Assembly: GCA_031423015.1 (NCBI GenBank)
Contig: JANPER010000090.1
Span: 95,794-159,793 of the forward strand
DNA from: DATGPD01 sp031423015
GTDB taxonomy: Bacteria > Planctomycetota > UBA1135 > UBA2386
Length of the DNA: 64,000 bases
Direction of reading: 5' to 3'
In this document: piece by piece, positions 33,872 through 42,893 of the stretch
How positions within the stretch are numbered: position 1 is the stretch's first letter
Layout: every line of letters starts with the position of its first letter
Notes under the pieces: model-generated
Told to the model about the DNA's origin: nothing
Seen by the model: the letters and a program-made list of their open reading frames with translations, nothing else
Databases searched by the model: none
Program-made: the position numbers and the translations under genes

Positions 33872-35236
33872 GTGCGCAACCTGTTCCCTCTACTCCTGCT
33901 CGCCGCCGCGCTGCCCGCGCAGAACTGCGGCAACACTTCGACCGGCAAGGTGCCGCTCACCGACCTCGGCAGCAACACGTACCAGGGCTTCCCGGGCGGA
34001 CTGTACGGCAACGGCAGCAACGTGCGCCCCGCGGCGCACGAAGCCGCGGGGGTCGCGATCGCGGCCGGCCTGCAGCCGCGCGACCAGGCCGGCAACGTCG
34101 ACGTGCAGAACGGCCGCATCGTGCTGTTGTCGATCGGCATGTCGAACACCACGCAAGAGTTCTCCACTTGGCTGGCGATCAGCAACGCCGACCCGCAGCG
34201 CAACGGACGCGTGGTTGTGGTCGACGGCGCGCAGGGTGGCCAAGACGCGGTGACCATCGCCAACCCGAACGCCGCGTTCTGGTCCAACATCGACCAGCGC
34301 CTCGCCGCCGCTGGCGTGACCGCGCAGCAGGTGCAAGCCTTGTGGATCAAGGAAGCGATCGCCGGCCCGACCAACGGCTTCCCCGGCGCCGCGACCATGC
34401 TGAAGGATCTGTTGGGGCAGATCGTGCGCATCACCAAGCAGCGCTACCCCCACGTCGCGCTCGCCTACTTGTCGAGCCGCATCTACGCCGGCTACGCGAC
34501 GTCGACGCTCAACCCCGAGCCGTACGCGTACGAGTCCGGCTTCTCGGTGAAGTGGCTCATCGACGACCAAGTCGCGGGCCTCGGCAACCTCAACTACGAC
34601 GCGTCGCGCGGTGCAGTGGTTGCGCCGTGGCTGTCGTGGGGCCCTTACACATGGGCCGATGGCACGATCCCGCGCGGCGACGGACTCACCTGGGTGTGCA
34701 GCGACTACTCGCCCGACGGCACGCATCCTGGGACGACGGGCCGCGCCAAGGTAGCCGGCATGTTGAACGCGCACTTCCGCGGCGACTCGACCACAACGCC
34801 GTGGTACCTCGGCGGCACCGGTACGCCGCGCGCGGGGATTCTGCGCTACGGCGCTGGCTGCCCCGGCACCAACGGCGAACTGATCGTGCGCAACCAGACG
34901 ACGCCCTACCTCGGCAACCCGAACTTCGTGACGCAGATGGGCGGCGCGCGCGTGAACAGCGTGGCCGCTTTGATGCTGAGTGCGGCGCGCGCCAACCTCC
35001 ACCTCGCCGGGCCGTGCACGCTGCTCGTGGACCCAGCCGCGTCGTTCGTGGCGCTAGCGACCGGCACGGGTGCGCAGGGCCGCGGCCAGTTCGCTTTCGC
35101 GATCCCGAATGACCTGACGCTGGCGGGGCAAGCGTTGCCGACACAATGGGTGGTGATCGACCCGCAAGGCACGCCGTGGTCGGGCCTCGGGATCGCACTC
35201 ACCGACGGCGCGGAATGGCGCTTCGGCGTACAGTGA
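33872..35236 (+). CDS. Secreted SGNH-hydrolase-like protein with shared C-terminal domain
   Basis: The GTG at 33872 gives VRNLFPLLLLAAALPAQ, a short signal peptide, with GAAGAG about eight bases upstream; an ATG at 33821 in the same frame is an alternative. The mature protein has SGNH/GDSL-like landmarks: block I-like VLLSIGMSNTTQEF with Ser in GMSN, then VVVDGAQGGQD, LWIKEAIAGPTNGFPG, and block V-like SPDGTHPGTTGRAKV with the Asp-His pair. This suggests a serine esterase or acetylhydrolase acting outside the cell, though block I is unusual (GMSN rather than GDS). From about residue 325 (YGAGCPGTNGELIVRNQTTP) to GIALTDGAEWRFGVQ lies the shared C-terminal domain. Confidence 0.75.
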   Translation: MRNLFPLLLLAAALPAQNCGNTSTGKVPLTDLGSNTYQGFPGGLYGNGSNVRPAAHEAAGVAIAAGLQPRDQAGNVDVQNGRIVLLSIGMSNTTQEFSTWLAISNADPQRNGRVVVVDGAQGGQDAVTIANPNAAFWSNIDQRLAAAGVTAQQVQALWIKEAIAGPTNGFPGAATMLKDLLGQIVRITKQRYPHVALAYLSSRIYAGYATSTLNPEPYAYESGFSVKWLIDDQVAGLGNLNYDASRGAVVAPWLSWGPYTWADGTIPRGDGLTWVCSDYSPDGTHPGTTGRAKVAGMLNAHFRGDSTTTPWYLGGTGTPRAGILRYGAGCPGTNGELIVRNQTTPYLGNPNFVTQMGGARVNSVAALMLSAARANLHLAGPCTLLVDPAASFVALATGTGAQGRGQFAFAIPNDLTLAGQALPTQWVVIDPQGTPWSGLGIALTDGAEWRFGVQ

Positions 35237-35415
35237 TTTCCCGATGCGTGGCGCCAGGGAGTCGCTGACCAACGCGAGCGGCCCGACGTTCCCATGAACT
35301 GTGCGGCCCCCCCCCAACGAGCCCGGACTCAGGCTATGGTGAGTGCATCGTGTAAGGCGAGGACCTCGCCCGAGGTGTCCCGCGCACGTCGTCTCTTTCC
35401 GCAACTGGAGTCTCC

Positions 35416-36597
35416 ATGCGTCACGTCTCTTTGCCTGTTCTGATTTCGCTCGGTCTTGCCACCGCGGTGGCAGCCCAGCCCCTCACGATCACCAGCTCCT
35501 GCTTGGGTAACGCCGAGTTCCGGCTCACGAGCATCCCTGCCACCTCGACGGCCATCGGCGAGGGCGTACAAGACCTGCGCTGCACCGGCGCCGCCGGCCA
35601 GGACCAGCTCTTCGGCAACTGGTGGTGGTACCGCGCGGCCGCCGACACCCGCGAGCACGCGTTCAACAACAGTGCGACCAGCGGCTTCGTCGGTGCGGTG
35701 GTTGGCCCTAAGGGCGACAGCGCCGTGCTGCGGTGGGTCAACGTCGACGGCAAGGGCTTCAACGCGGAGCTCACCTACCGCATCTACTCGACGGGCGTCG
35801 ACAGCGGCGTCCTCAGCGAGTGCCTGATGATCAGCAACCCGTCGACCACGCAGCTCAACCTGACGGTGTTCAACTATGCGGACTTCGACGTCTGCGGCGC
35901 AGCCGGCGACAGCTCGGCGATCCTGCCCGCGCCGTCCCCAGGAATCCAGCAAGTCATCACCGACGCGACCTGCACGGTGCGCTGCTTCTTCCTCGGCTGC
36001 GGACAGCCGGCCTACCAGACCGGCCCATGGGCCACCATTCGCACGCTGCTGAACAACGCGACCATCGACAACCTCGCGAACATTGGCTCCCCGTTCGGCC
36101 CCGGCGACTTCTCGAGCGCCTACCAGTGGCGCATGAGCATTGCCCCGGGTGGCAACGAGACCGTGTACGAAGCCCTGGCCTGCGGCCAGGCGGTTCCGTG
36201 CTGCGACCCCGCCACGATCCGACCCTACTGCGTCGCCAAGGCCGGCACGAACGGCCTGCCGCGTTGGGGTGACAACCCGCTGTTTGTCTGCGGCCAGACC
36301 GAGCTCAAGGTCCTCAACGGCCTGACCGGTTCCTCGCCGATCGTGTTCGTCGGCGCTGCGCCGGTCTGCATTCCCGTGCCGCCATTCGGCACGCTGGCGA
36401 TCTCGCCAATCCTGGCGACCTTCAACATGCCCGCGTTCGACACGACAGGCGTGAGCCGCGTCTGTCTCACGGTCCCCTGCAACCAAGCGCTCTGCGGCCT
36501 GCAGCTGTTCATGCAAGCCTGGTTCCCAGACGGAGGCGCCGCCGGCTTCCCGATCGCGCACACCGAAGGCTGCGGCTTCACGCTCGGTAGTCTGTGA
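35416..36597 (+). CDS. Secreted Cys-rich protein with shared C-terminal domain
   Basis: A 393-residue exported protein; the ATG at 35416 follows a GGAG and opens a signal peptide (MRHVSLPVLISLGLATAVAA). Residues ~20-270 form a beta-rich domain with many cysteines (SSCLGNAEF, LSECLMISNPSTTQLNLTVF, DVCGAAGDSS, CTVRCFFLGCGQPAYQTG, CGQAVPCCDP) of no family I recognise. From AKAGTNGLPRWGDNPL to TEGCGFTLGSL is the shared C-terminal domain, here with extra Cys pairs. A strong hairpin lies 12 bases after the stop. It is likely a surface or secreted protein stabilised by disulfides. No catalytic motif. Confidence 0.72.
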   Translation: MRHVSLPVLISLGLATAVAAQPLTITSSCLGNAEFRLTSIPATSTAIGEGVQDLRCTGAAGQDQLFGNWWWYRAAADTREHAFNNSATSGFVGAVVGPKGDSAVLRWVNVDGKGFNAELTYRIYSTGVDSGVLSECLMISNPSTTQLNLTVFNYADFDVCGAAGDSSAILPAPSPGIQQVITDATCTVRCFFLGCGQPAYQTGPWATIRTLLNNATIDNLANIGSPFGPGDFSSAYQWRMSIAPGGNETVYEALACGQAVPCCDPATIRPYCVAKAGTNGLPRWGDNPLFVCGQTELKVLNGLTGSSPIVFVGAAPVCIPVPPFGTLAISPILATFNMPAFDTTGVSRVCLTVPCNQALCGLQLFMQAWFPDGGAAGFPIAHTEGCGFTLGSL

Positions 36598-36609
36598 TGT
36601 GAACGGCTG

Positions 36610-36640
36610 GAGCGCCGGTCGCGACCTGCGACCGGCGCTC
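36610..36640 (+). terminator. Perfect 13-bp stem hairpin after the Cys-rich protein
   Basis: GAGCGCCGGTCGC (36610-36622) is exactly complementary to GCGACCGGCGCTC (36628-36640) around the loop GACCT. It starts 12 bases after the stop codon and 200 bases before the next gene. No T-run follows, as is common in very G+C-rich genomes. Confidence 0.7.
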
Positions 36641-36844
36641 GCCTGACCACCCGACCGCGTTTGCCCGGCCCCGCTTGCCTGCGTTGATGCAGCCGGCGGC
36701 TGTGGCGGATCGATTGAGCGACTCGGCCGTCGCAGGCCAGGATCCTCATCGCGCGTGCACGAAGACGTTCACCGTGGCATCCTGTCCACACGCCGCGCGC
36801 CAAGACGCAAGCGGCCCGACACCCTGCTGCCTCAGGAACCCCGT

Positions 36845-38218
36845 GTGCTCCCGATCCATATCGTCGTCGCTTGTACCGCCCTCCTCGCCCTCGTAGCATC
36901 GGCGCCAGCCCAGCAACCGGTCGACTGCATGAGTGCACACAGGTTCGAATCGAAAGAGCACGGCGCGCTCCCGTACCGGCTGTTCACGCCCGACGGCGCA
37001 GGTGGCGAGACCAAGCTGCCGCTGGTGATCTTCATGCATGGCGCCGGGGAACGCGGCGGCGACAACAAGGCGCAGCTCCGACACGGCGTGGCTGAGTTCG
37101 TCGCCGAGAGCCACCAGCGCCAGCGCCCGTGCTTCGTGGCGGCGCCGCAGTGCCGGCGCGGCGTGTGGTGGAACGTGAACCTGCTGCTGGACTTCACGGC
37201 CGTCTTGCGCGAGCTGCCCGGCGTCGACCTCGATCGCGTGTATGTGACCGGGCTGTCGATGGGCGGTTTCGCGACTTGGCATCTGGTCGGCCGACGACCG
37301 GATCTGTTCGCCGCCGCGGTGCCAGTGTGCGGCGGCGGCGAAGCGGACACCACGGCCGCGCTCACCACGCTGCCGATCTGGGCGTTCCACGGCGGCGCCG
37401 ACCACACCGTCCCCACCGAGCAATCGCGCACCATGATCGACGCGATCCGCAAGGCCGGCGGCGAGCCGAAGTACACCGAGTATCCCGAGGTCGCGCACGA
37501 CTCCTGGACAAGGACCTACGCCGATGTCGCGATGCACGAGTGGTTGTTCGCGCAGCGTCGGCCGGCACGCGTCGGCGACACACCCCTGCGCGACGGCGAT
37601 CGCGTGCTGTTCTTCGGCGACTCGATCACCGAGGCCGGCGGGCACGGCAAGGGCTACATCAAGCTGATCGAGGCCGACCTGCGCGAACGCTTGCCCGAAT
37701 CCAAGGTCGAGCTGATCGGCGCGGGCATCAGCGGCAACCGCGTGCCAGATCTCCTGCGGCGCTTGGACAGCGATGTCGTGGCGAAGCGACCGACGGTGGT
37801 GTTCATCTACATCGGCATCAACGATGTGTGGCACTCGCAGCAAGGGCACGGCACCAGCAAGCGCGACTATGTCACTGGCCTGCGCGACCTGGTGGCACGC
37901 CTGCGCGAGGCCAAGGTGCGGGTGATCATGAGCACGCCAAGCGTGATCGGCGAGAAGGCCGTGGGCATCAACCCCCTCGACACGATGCTCGACGACTACG
38001 CGGCGATCAGCCGCCGCGTGGCGCTCGACACCCAGGTGCAGATGGTCGACCTGCGCCAACAGTTCCTCGCGTTCTTACACGCACACCACGAAGCCGATGC
38101 CGAGCGCGGCGTGCTCACCACCGACGGCGTGCACCTCAACGACGCCGGCAACCGCTTGGTCGCCGACGCGGTGCTCGACGCGTTTGGGCTGGGCGCCAAG
38201 GACCCCGTCAAGAAGTAG
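36845..38218 (+). CDS. Exported two-domain esterase: alpha/beta hydrolase fused to SGNH hydrolase
   Basis: A 457-residue protein. The GTG at 36845 starts a signal peptide (VLPIHIVVACTALLALVASAPAQ) and has AGGAA eight bases upstream; a longer in-frame start lacks one. Domain 1 (residues ~25-250) is an alpha/beta hydrolase of the feruloyl-esterase/PHB-depolymerase-like group: FMHGAGERGGDN, VYVTGLSMGGFATW (nucleophile Ser at ~138), WAFHGGADHTVP (Asp) and VAHDSW (His). Domain 2 (~255-450) is a GDSL/SGNH hydrolase: FFGDSITEAGGHG, IGAGISGNR, FIYIGINDVW and TTDGVHLNDAGN (Asp/His). All catalytic residues are present, so two ester bonds or decorations on one polymer could be cleaved. The sigma-factor gene starts two bases after its stop. 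Confidence 0.88.
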   Translation: MLPIHIVVACTALLALVASAPAQQPVDCMSAHRFESKEHGALPYRLFTPDGAGGETKLPLVIFMHGAGERGGDNKAQLRHGVAEFVAESHQRQRPCFVAAPQCRRGVWWNVNLLLDFTAVLRELPGVDLDRVYVTGLSMGGFATWHLVGRRPDLFAAAVPVCGGGEADTTAALTTLPIWAFHGGADHTVPTEQSRTMIDAIRKAGGEPKYTEYPEVAHDSWTRTYADVAMHEWLFAQRRPARVGDTPLRDGDRVLFFGDSITEAGGHGKGYIKLIEADLRERLPESKVELIGAGISGNRVPDLLRRLDSDVVAKRPTVVFIYIGINDVWHSQQGHGTSKRDYVTGLRDLVARLREAKVRVIMSTPSVIGEKAVGINPLDTMLDDYAAISRRVALDTQVQMVDLRQQFLAFLHAHHEADAERGVLTTDGVHLNDAGNRLVADAVLDAFGLGAKDPVKK

Positions 38219-38220
38219 GC

Positions 38221-38931
38221 ATGCCCGAACCGAACGCATCCCCCACAGACCCGCTTCGGACCTCGCACACGATGCTGGACCGTGTGCGAGAAGGTGACCC
38301 GGTCGCGTGGCGTTGGTTCGTTGATCGGTACCGCGGTTTCGTCATCGACGCGCTCCTTCACATGATCCGGCCAGCAGCGCGCGCCGAGCGAGCGACCGAC
38401 GATTTCTGGGGCTACATCTACGAGCAGCGCCCCATCGACGGCGCGGACCGGATGCGTCGCTTTCGCGGCTACCTCGTGGGCATCCTCAAGAACTACGCGC
38501 GCGATTGGGATCGTCGGGATCGAGGCCGCCACACGCAGGAGCCCGAGGACGGTGGATTGCCGGATCTGGCGCAGCTCGAGAGCGACCAGGAGGAAACGCT
38601 GTGGGCCCGCAACGTGCTGTTGGTCTGTCTTGCGCGCCTGCGCCAACAGCACGACAGGGAGCGTCAAGCGATGGCCCTGTGCTGGTACTACGGCTTGCCC
38701 CAGTCGACCGAGGCAGTGGCAGAGGCACCGCTGAAGGCGTCGGAGATCTGCCGCCGGCTGGACATCAAGCCGAACGCGGTGCACCAACTGTTCAGCCGCG
38801 CCAAGAAGTCGATGCGCCAGCTCGTGGAGCTGGAGTTGGCAGAGACCGCAGGCAGCGCCGAAGTTGTGGGGGAGCTCAGCGGGCTGCGCCGAGCTTTCGA
38901 CACCGCGGCTCCTGGCTTGCTCGGTCTGTAG
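38221..38931 (+). CDS. RNA polymerase sigma factor, ECF type
   Basis: A 236-residue sigma-70-family factor starting at the ATG at 38221; the open frame runs much further upstream, but only as an overlap with the esterase gene. Region 2 is at about residues 20-90 (LDRVREGDPVAWRWFVDRYRGFVIDALL, then DDFWGYIYEQRP and RFRGYLVGILKNYARDWDRR). Region 4 is at about 130-205 (LLVCLARLRQQHDRERQAMALCWYYGL, then ASEICRRLDIKPNAVHQLFSRAKKSMRQLVE, a helix-turn-helix). It is followed, after about 390 bases, by a membrane Ser/Thr kinase. In Planctomycetes ECF factors are often encoded beside such kinases, so signal-dependent activation by phosphorylation is plausible. No anti-sigma gene is visible. Confidence 0.85.
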   Translation: MPEPNASPTDPLRTSHTMLDRVREGDPVAWRWFVDRYRGFVIDALLHMIRPAARAERATDDFWGYIYEQRPIDGADRMRRFRGYLVGILKNYARDWDRRDRGRHTQEPEDGGLPDLAQLESDQEETLWARNVLLVCLARLRQQHDRERQAMALCWYYGLPQSTEAVAEAPLKASEICRRLDIKPNAVHQLFSRAKKSMRQLVELELAETAGSAEVVGELSGLRRAFDTAAPGLLGL

Positions 38932-39045
38932 GCCTGGGAAACCCGCTGTCCGGTCCGTGCGTGGCCATGGGCAGGGCTTGCTTGGTGGCGAACGACGTCC
39001 TGGACCCCGAGTGAATCTCGGGGATCCCGCGTAAGGCTCGTCGGG

Positions 39046-39216
39046 ATGCGAGCAAGAGCTGGCGAGTGCTCGGCTCAGCGTGTGCCGCTGCCAGTGTTCG
39101 ACGTGACGTTCATCGGCACACCTTTCTTCATGCAGCTCATCATCGTGGACACCGGCCTCTCGACGCCGTGGCAGGTATCGCTGAGTAACCTGGGCACCGC
39201 GATCCTCGGGTCGTAA
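39046..39216 (+). pseudogene. Fragment of the shared C-terminal domain
   Basis: A 56-residue frame ends QRVPLPVFDVTFIGTPFFMQ, LIIVDTGLSTPWQVSLSN, LGTAILGS and TAA at 39214. This is the terminal strand pattern of the domain at the end of the other secreted proteins (a Q after aromatic residues, V/I-x-D, L-S/T-N, then I-x-L-G). Nothing upstream in frame supplies the rest or a signal peptide. The remainder of 38932-39323 shows no gene. Remnant of a deleted secreted-protein gene. Confidence 0.5.
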
Positions 39217-39323
39217 TCGGCCCCGTGTCGGATGCGCGGCGCTGGTCCCGCGCGCATCAGACAGTGACTCCACGGCTCCTACGGGCATGATGCGGCGCCG
39301 GTTCATCAAGGAGCGTCGCCCGC

Positions 39324-42300
39324 ATGTCGAAGCCTGAGGAGTCATTCGGTCTACCTGGTGATCTCTCTGACCTCCCGCCCGCGGTCTCGGATGCCTTGGT
39401 GGACGCCCTGATGCTCGGCGCCACCGCGCAACATGCCGCGATCGACCAGCTGATCGTCGAGCATCCCGGGCTGGCGGCTGCGATCCGCGCACGGCTCGCC
39501 CTACTGGCGACGATCCCGACGACGACGCCACCACAGACGGTTGAGGCGGGTGCGCCGGGGCCTGCGGCGCGGCAGACGATCGGCCCCTACCGGATCCTCG
39601 AAAGCGTCGGCAAAGGTGGCATGGGCGAGGTCTTCCGTGCCGAGCGCCGCCACCCGGTGCGCCAGATCGTCGCGCTCAAGGTCGTGAAGGAAGGAATGGC
39701 AACGCGCGAGGTGCTCGCGCGCTTCGATCTCGAACGCCGCGCGCTGGCAGCGATGAGCCACCGCTCGATCGCCAGGGTGTTCGACGCCGGTGCGACCGAT
39801 CGGGGCGAGCCGTACTTCGTGATGGAGTTCGTCGAAGGCTTGCCGCTCACGACGTACTGCGACAAGCACCGGCTCTCGATCGAGGATCGGCTGCGACTGT
39901 TCCAGCAGATCTGCGCCGGCGTGCAGCACGCGCACCAGAAAGGAATCGTGCACCGCGACCTGAAGCCCGGCAACGTGCTGGTGGCGCGCGAGGGCGATGA
40001 GGCGGTGGCCAAGATCCTCGACTTCGGCTTGGCCAAGGTCACCAACCTCGACTTCCTCGAAGTGACGCTGTTCACCGAGCGCGATCGCTTGATGGGCACG
40101 GTGGAGTACATGTCGCCCGAGCAGGCGGCCGGCGACGGCGAGGTGATCGATGCGCGCGCCGATGTCTACGCGCTCGGCGTCATGCTGTACGAGTTGCTCG
40201 CCGGCGAGCTGCCGTTCACCACCGACGAGTTGCGCAAAGCCGGCCAGAAAGAGGCGCTACGGCTGATCTGCGATGTCGAGCCGGGCAAGCCGAGCACGCG
40301 GCTCGTGACGGGGGGCGACGCGACGACCCAGATCGCGGCGCGGCGGCAAACCTCGGTGGAGACTCTGCGGCGGGCCCTGCGTGGCGACCTCGATTGGGTG
40401 GTGATGAAGGCGATGGCGAAGGAACCCGAGCGGCGCTACGACTCGGCGACGGCGCTGGCCGACGAACTCGGTCGCTACCTGCGACACGAACCGGTGTTGG
40501 CCGGCCCGCCCAGCGTGACCTACCGCGCTCGCAAGTTCGTGCGGCGGTACCGAGTGCAGGTGGTGGCGGCGGGTTTCGTGTTACTCGCCATCGCCGTCGG
40601 ACTGACTGGAATCACGTGGTTCTGGCTCGATGCCAAGGCACAGGCCGTCGAGGCCAAGAAGCAGGAGGCGAACGCAGAGACGAAGGCCAAGGAAGCTGAG
40701 TCTGCGCGCGCGGGCGAAGCGGCGAATGCGAAGGAGGCCGTAGCACGGAAGGCCGAGTTCGATCAGCTCGCCGGTGTCGTCTACCTGAAGCGTGCACTGG
40801 AAGCGGAGAAGAAGCTGTATCCGGCGTGGCCGCACATGATCGCGGACATGCAGCGCTGGCTGGACGAGGACGCCGGCCGGCTGCTGCGGGGGAAGGCGGA
40901 GATCGACAAGACGATCGCCGACCTGCGCGCACGTGCGCTCGTTGCGACGTCCGCAGAGATCGAGCAGGACAAGACGGAGCACCCGAAGTTCGCGGAGTGG
41001 CGGAAGCTGTCTCGGAAGCTCGCGGCGCTCGAGCACGCGCATGGCATCCGTCAGGGCGGCGAGCTGAAGCTGCCAGTGCCGACGGCGGTGGAACAGGCGA
41101 TGACGGCGAAGATCTTGTACGACCTAGCCTTTCCGCTGGTCGACTTCGACGAGGGCCAGCGGATCTGGGGCGAGGAAGCGCGGGCGCTGATGCTGGCGCG
41201 GTTGGCGTGGGAGAAGGCGAACGATCTGCCGTCCGCCGAGCGCGCGTCGTTTGGCGGTACGCTGGCGTGGGCGTGGTTTGCCAATGGCGAGGACGCCAAG
41301 GCGATCGCGCAGAGCGCGGCAGCGTTGGCGCTGGCGGCGGACCCGGAGAAGCCGACCTACACCGGCTACCTGACCTCGCTGCAGGCGAAGGTGCAGGCGG
41401 CGTCCGGCGACGCCGGGGAGAAGTCGCTGGCGAGCCTGCGCGAGCAGGTGAGTCAGCTCACGACCGCGGTGAACACGCGGCGCACGTACAGCTTTGCCGA
41501 CAAGTCACAGAGCTTCCTGCACGACACGTTGACCGAGCTGCAAGGCAGTCTGACGGCGCTGGAGGCCAACGAGCGCAAGTCGGTGCTCGAGCGCCTGAGC
41601 TGGGCGGCGCGGATCGAGGTGTTGACCCTTGGCCATCCCAAAGCGCTTGTCACCTGGCAAGCTGCGCGTGACGCGATCAAAACCGCCGACGGCGTGGTGG
41701 CGAGCGCGCTGTACAAGGAGCATCCGATCGATCTGCCGCCGCAGATGGGTTTGGTGCCGATCGGCATGAACCCGCAGACCAAGCTGTGGGAGTTCTACGA
41801 CCTGCGCTCAGCGTGGGATGGCATGCGCGATCCGGCGGCGATCGAGATCCCGCAGCACGTCCAAGATGGCGACCATGCCGGGCACATCGAGGTGAAAGAC
41901 GACACCGGCGTCGTGTTGGTGCTGTTGCCGGGTGGGACGTTCACAATGGGGGCGCAGAGGGTGGATCCGCAGGGGCCGAACTTCGATCGGGACGCGCGCA
42001 AGGATGAGACTCCGCACCGGGTGACGCTCTTGGCTTTCTTCTTGGCGCGGCACGAACTGACCCAGGGGCAGTGGAAGCGGCTGACAGGCGGTGAGCCGAG
42101 CGATTTTAGGGCTGGATCGACGGATTTCGCTGGTGGCCGCATCACGTGGTCGAACCCGGTGGAGAATATCGACTGGTTCGACTGCGACCGATGGCTTTCG
42201 CAGCACGGGATGGCGCTGCCAACGGAAGCGCAGTGGGAGTACGGGTGTCGAGCGGGTACGACGACTCCATGGTGGACCGGGGATGACCGCGAGACGCTGC

Positions 42301-42698
42301 GGGGCGCCGTCAACCTGGCCGACCAGACAGCAAAGAAGGGAGGGGGGACCTACTCGGCGATCCCAGACTGGCCGGACCTGGAGGACGGCTTCGCAGTGCA
42401 CGCTCGCGTAGACACGCTGCGGCCCAATGCGTTCGGCCTACATCACGTACACGGCAACCTGTGGGAGTGGACCGGCGATGGCGACTCAAGTCCCCCCTCG
42501 CGCAATGGAGATGGGTTCCGTGGCGATCCCAAAGGCTATCCCCTCCGCTTTCTGCGAGGCGGCAGCTTCGACATCACGGCCCGCCTCGCACGGTCAGCTT
42601 ACCGCAGCCGGGGCAGCCCCTCGGTCAGCAGCAGCTACCTGGGCGTTCGCGTCGCCCGGCTCATGACGGACGGCTTCACAACATCACGGCCGCGCTAA
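39324..42698 (+). CDS. Transmembrane Ser/Thr protein kinase with formylglycine-generating-enzyme-like domain
   Basis: A 1124-residue protein. The kinase domain is at ~85-365: GKGGMGEVF, ALKVVKE, catalytic HRDLKPGN near 210, DFG near 231, and GTVEYMSPEQAAGDGEVIDARADVYALGVMLYELL. One membrane span is near 411-433 (VVAAGFVLLAIAVGLTGITWFW). Next come an Ala/Glu coiled coil and a helical region, then from ~865 an FGE-sulfatase/SUMF1-type domain: LLPGGTFTMGAQ, DETPHRVTLLAFFLARHELTQGQW, LPTEAQWEYGCRAG, GLHHVHGNLWEWTGDG, RGGSFDI and YLGVRVAR. In such fusions this domain is usually a non-catalytic binding module; the paired active-site cysteines are not evident here. It lies downstream of the ECF sigma gene. 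Confidence 0.9.
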   Translation: MSKPEESFGLPGDLSDLPPAVSDALVDALMLGATAQHAAIDQLIVEHPGLAAAIRARLALLATIPTTTPPQTVEAGAPGPAARQTIGPYRILESVGKGGMGEVFRAERRHPVRQIVALKVVKEGMATREVLARFDLERRALAAMSHRSIARVFDAGATDRGEPYFVMEFVEGLPLTTYCDKHRLSIEDRLRLFQQICAGVQHAHQKGIVHRDLKPGNVLVAREGDEAVAKILDFGLAKVTNLDFLEVTLFTERDRLMGTVEYMSPEQAAGDGEVIDARADVYALGVMLYELLAGELPFTTDELRKAGQKEALRLICDVEPGKPSTRLVTGGDATTQIAARRQTSVETLRRALRGDLDWVVMKAMAKEPERRYDSATALADELGRYLRHEPVLAGPPSVTYRARKFVRRYRVQVVAAGFVLLAIAVGLTGITWFWLDAKAQAVEAKKQEANAETKAKEAESARAGEAANAKEAVARKAEFDQLAGVVYLKRALEAEKKLYPAWPHMIADMQRWLDEDAGRLLRGKAEIDKTIADLRARALVATSAEIEQDKTEHPKFAEWRKLSRKLAALEHAHGIRQGGELKLPVPTAVEQAMTAKILYDLAFPLVDFDEGQRIWGEEARALMLARLAWEKANDLPSAERASFGGTLAWAWFANGEDAKAIAQSAAALALAADPEKPTYTGYLTSLQAKVQAASGDAGEKSLASLREQVSQLTTAVNTRRTYSFADKSQSFLHDTLTELQGSLTALEANERKSVLERLSWAARIEVLTLGHPKALVTWQAARDAIKTADGVVASALYKEHPIDLPPQMGLVPIGMNPQTKLWEFYDLRSAWDGMRDPAAIEIPQHVQDGDHAGHIEVKDDTGVVLVLLPGGTFTMGAQRVDPQGPNFDRDARKDETPHRVTLLAFFLARHELTQGQWKRLTGGEPSDFRAGSTDFAGGRITWSNPVENIDWFDCDRWLSQHGMALPTEAQWEYGCRAGTTTPWWTGDDRETLRGAVNLADQTAKKGGGTYSAIPDWPDLEDGFAVHARVDTLRPNAFGLHHVHGNLWEWTGDGDSSPPSRNGDGFRGDPKGYPLRFLRGGSFDITARLARSAYRSRGSPSVSSSYLGVRVARLMTDGFTTSRPR

Positions 42699-42893
42699 GG
42701 CGCCGCGAGCAAGTCTGCGGCGCTGGGTGCTGCGACGACGCTTGACCTGGCGAAGAGTGCGCAGCCGCCGCCGGTCGTCGATCGTGAGCCGAGTCCGGCG
42801 GCGGTGTCTTGATGGCCACCGAAGATCCAAGGATCCACGACATCACCGGTAACCAAAACGCAGATCGGAGCCACAGGGGTGTGAGCGAACCCC

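Noticed and set aside
37129..38220. N-terminal extension of the sigma factor
   Set aside because: Entirely inside the esterase gene in another frame; region 2 begins only after the ATG at 38221.
38600..39514. Minus-strand frame opposite the sigma factor and kinase start
   Set aside because: Arg/Pro-rich antisense frame without motifs.
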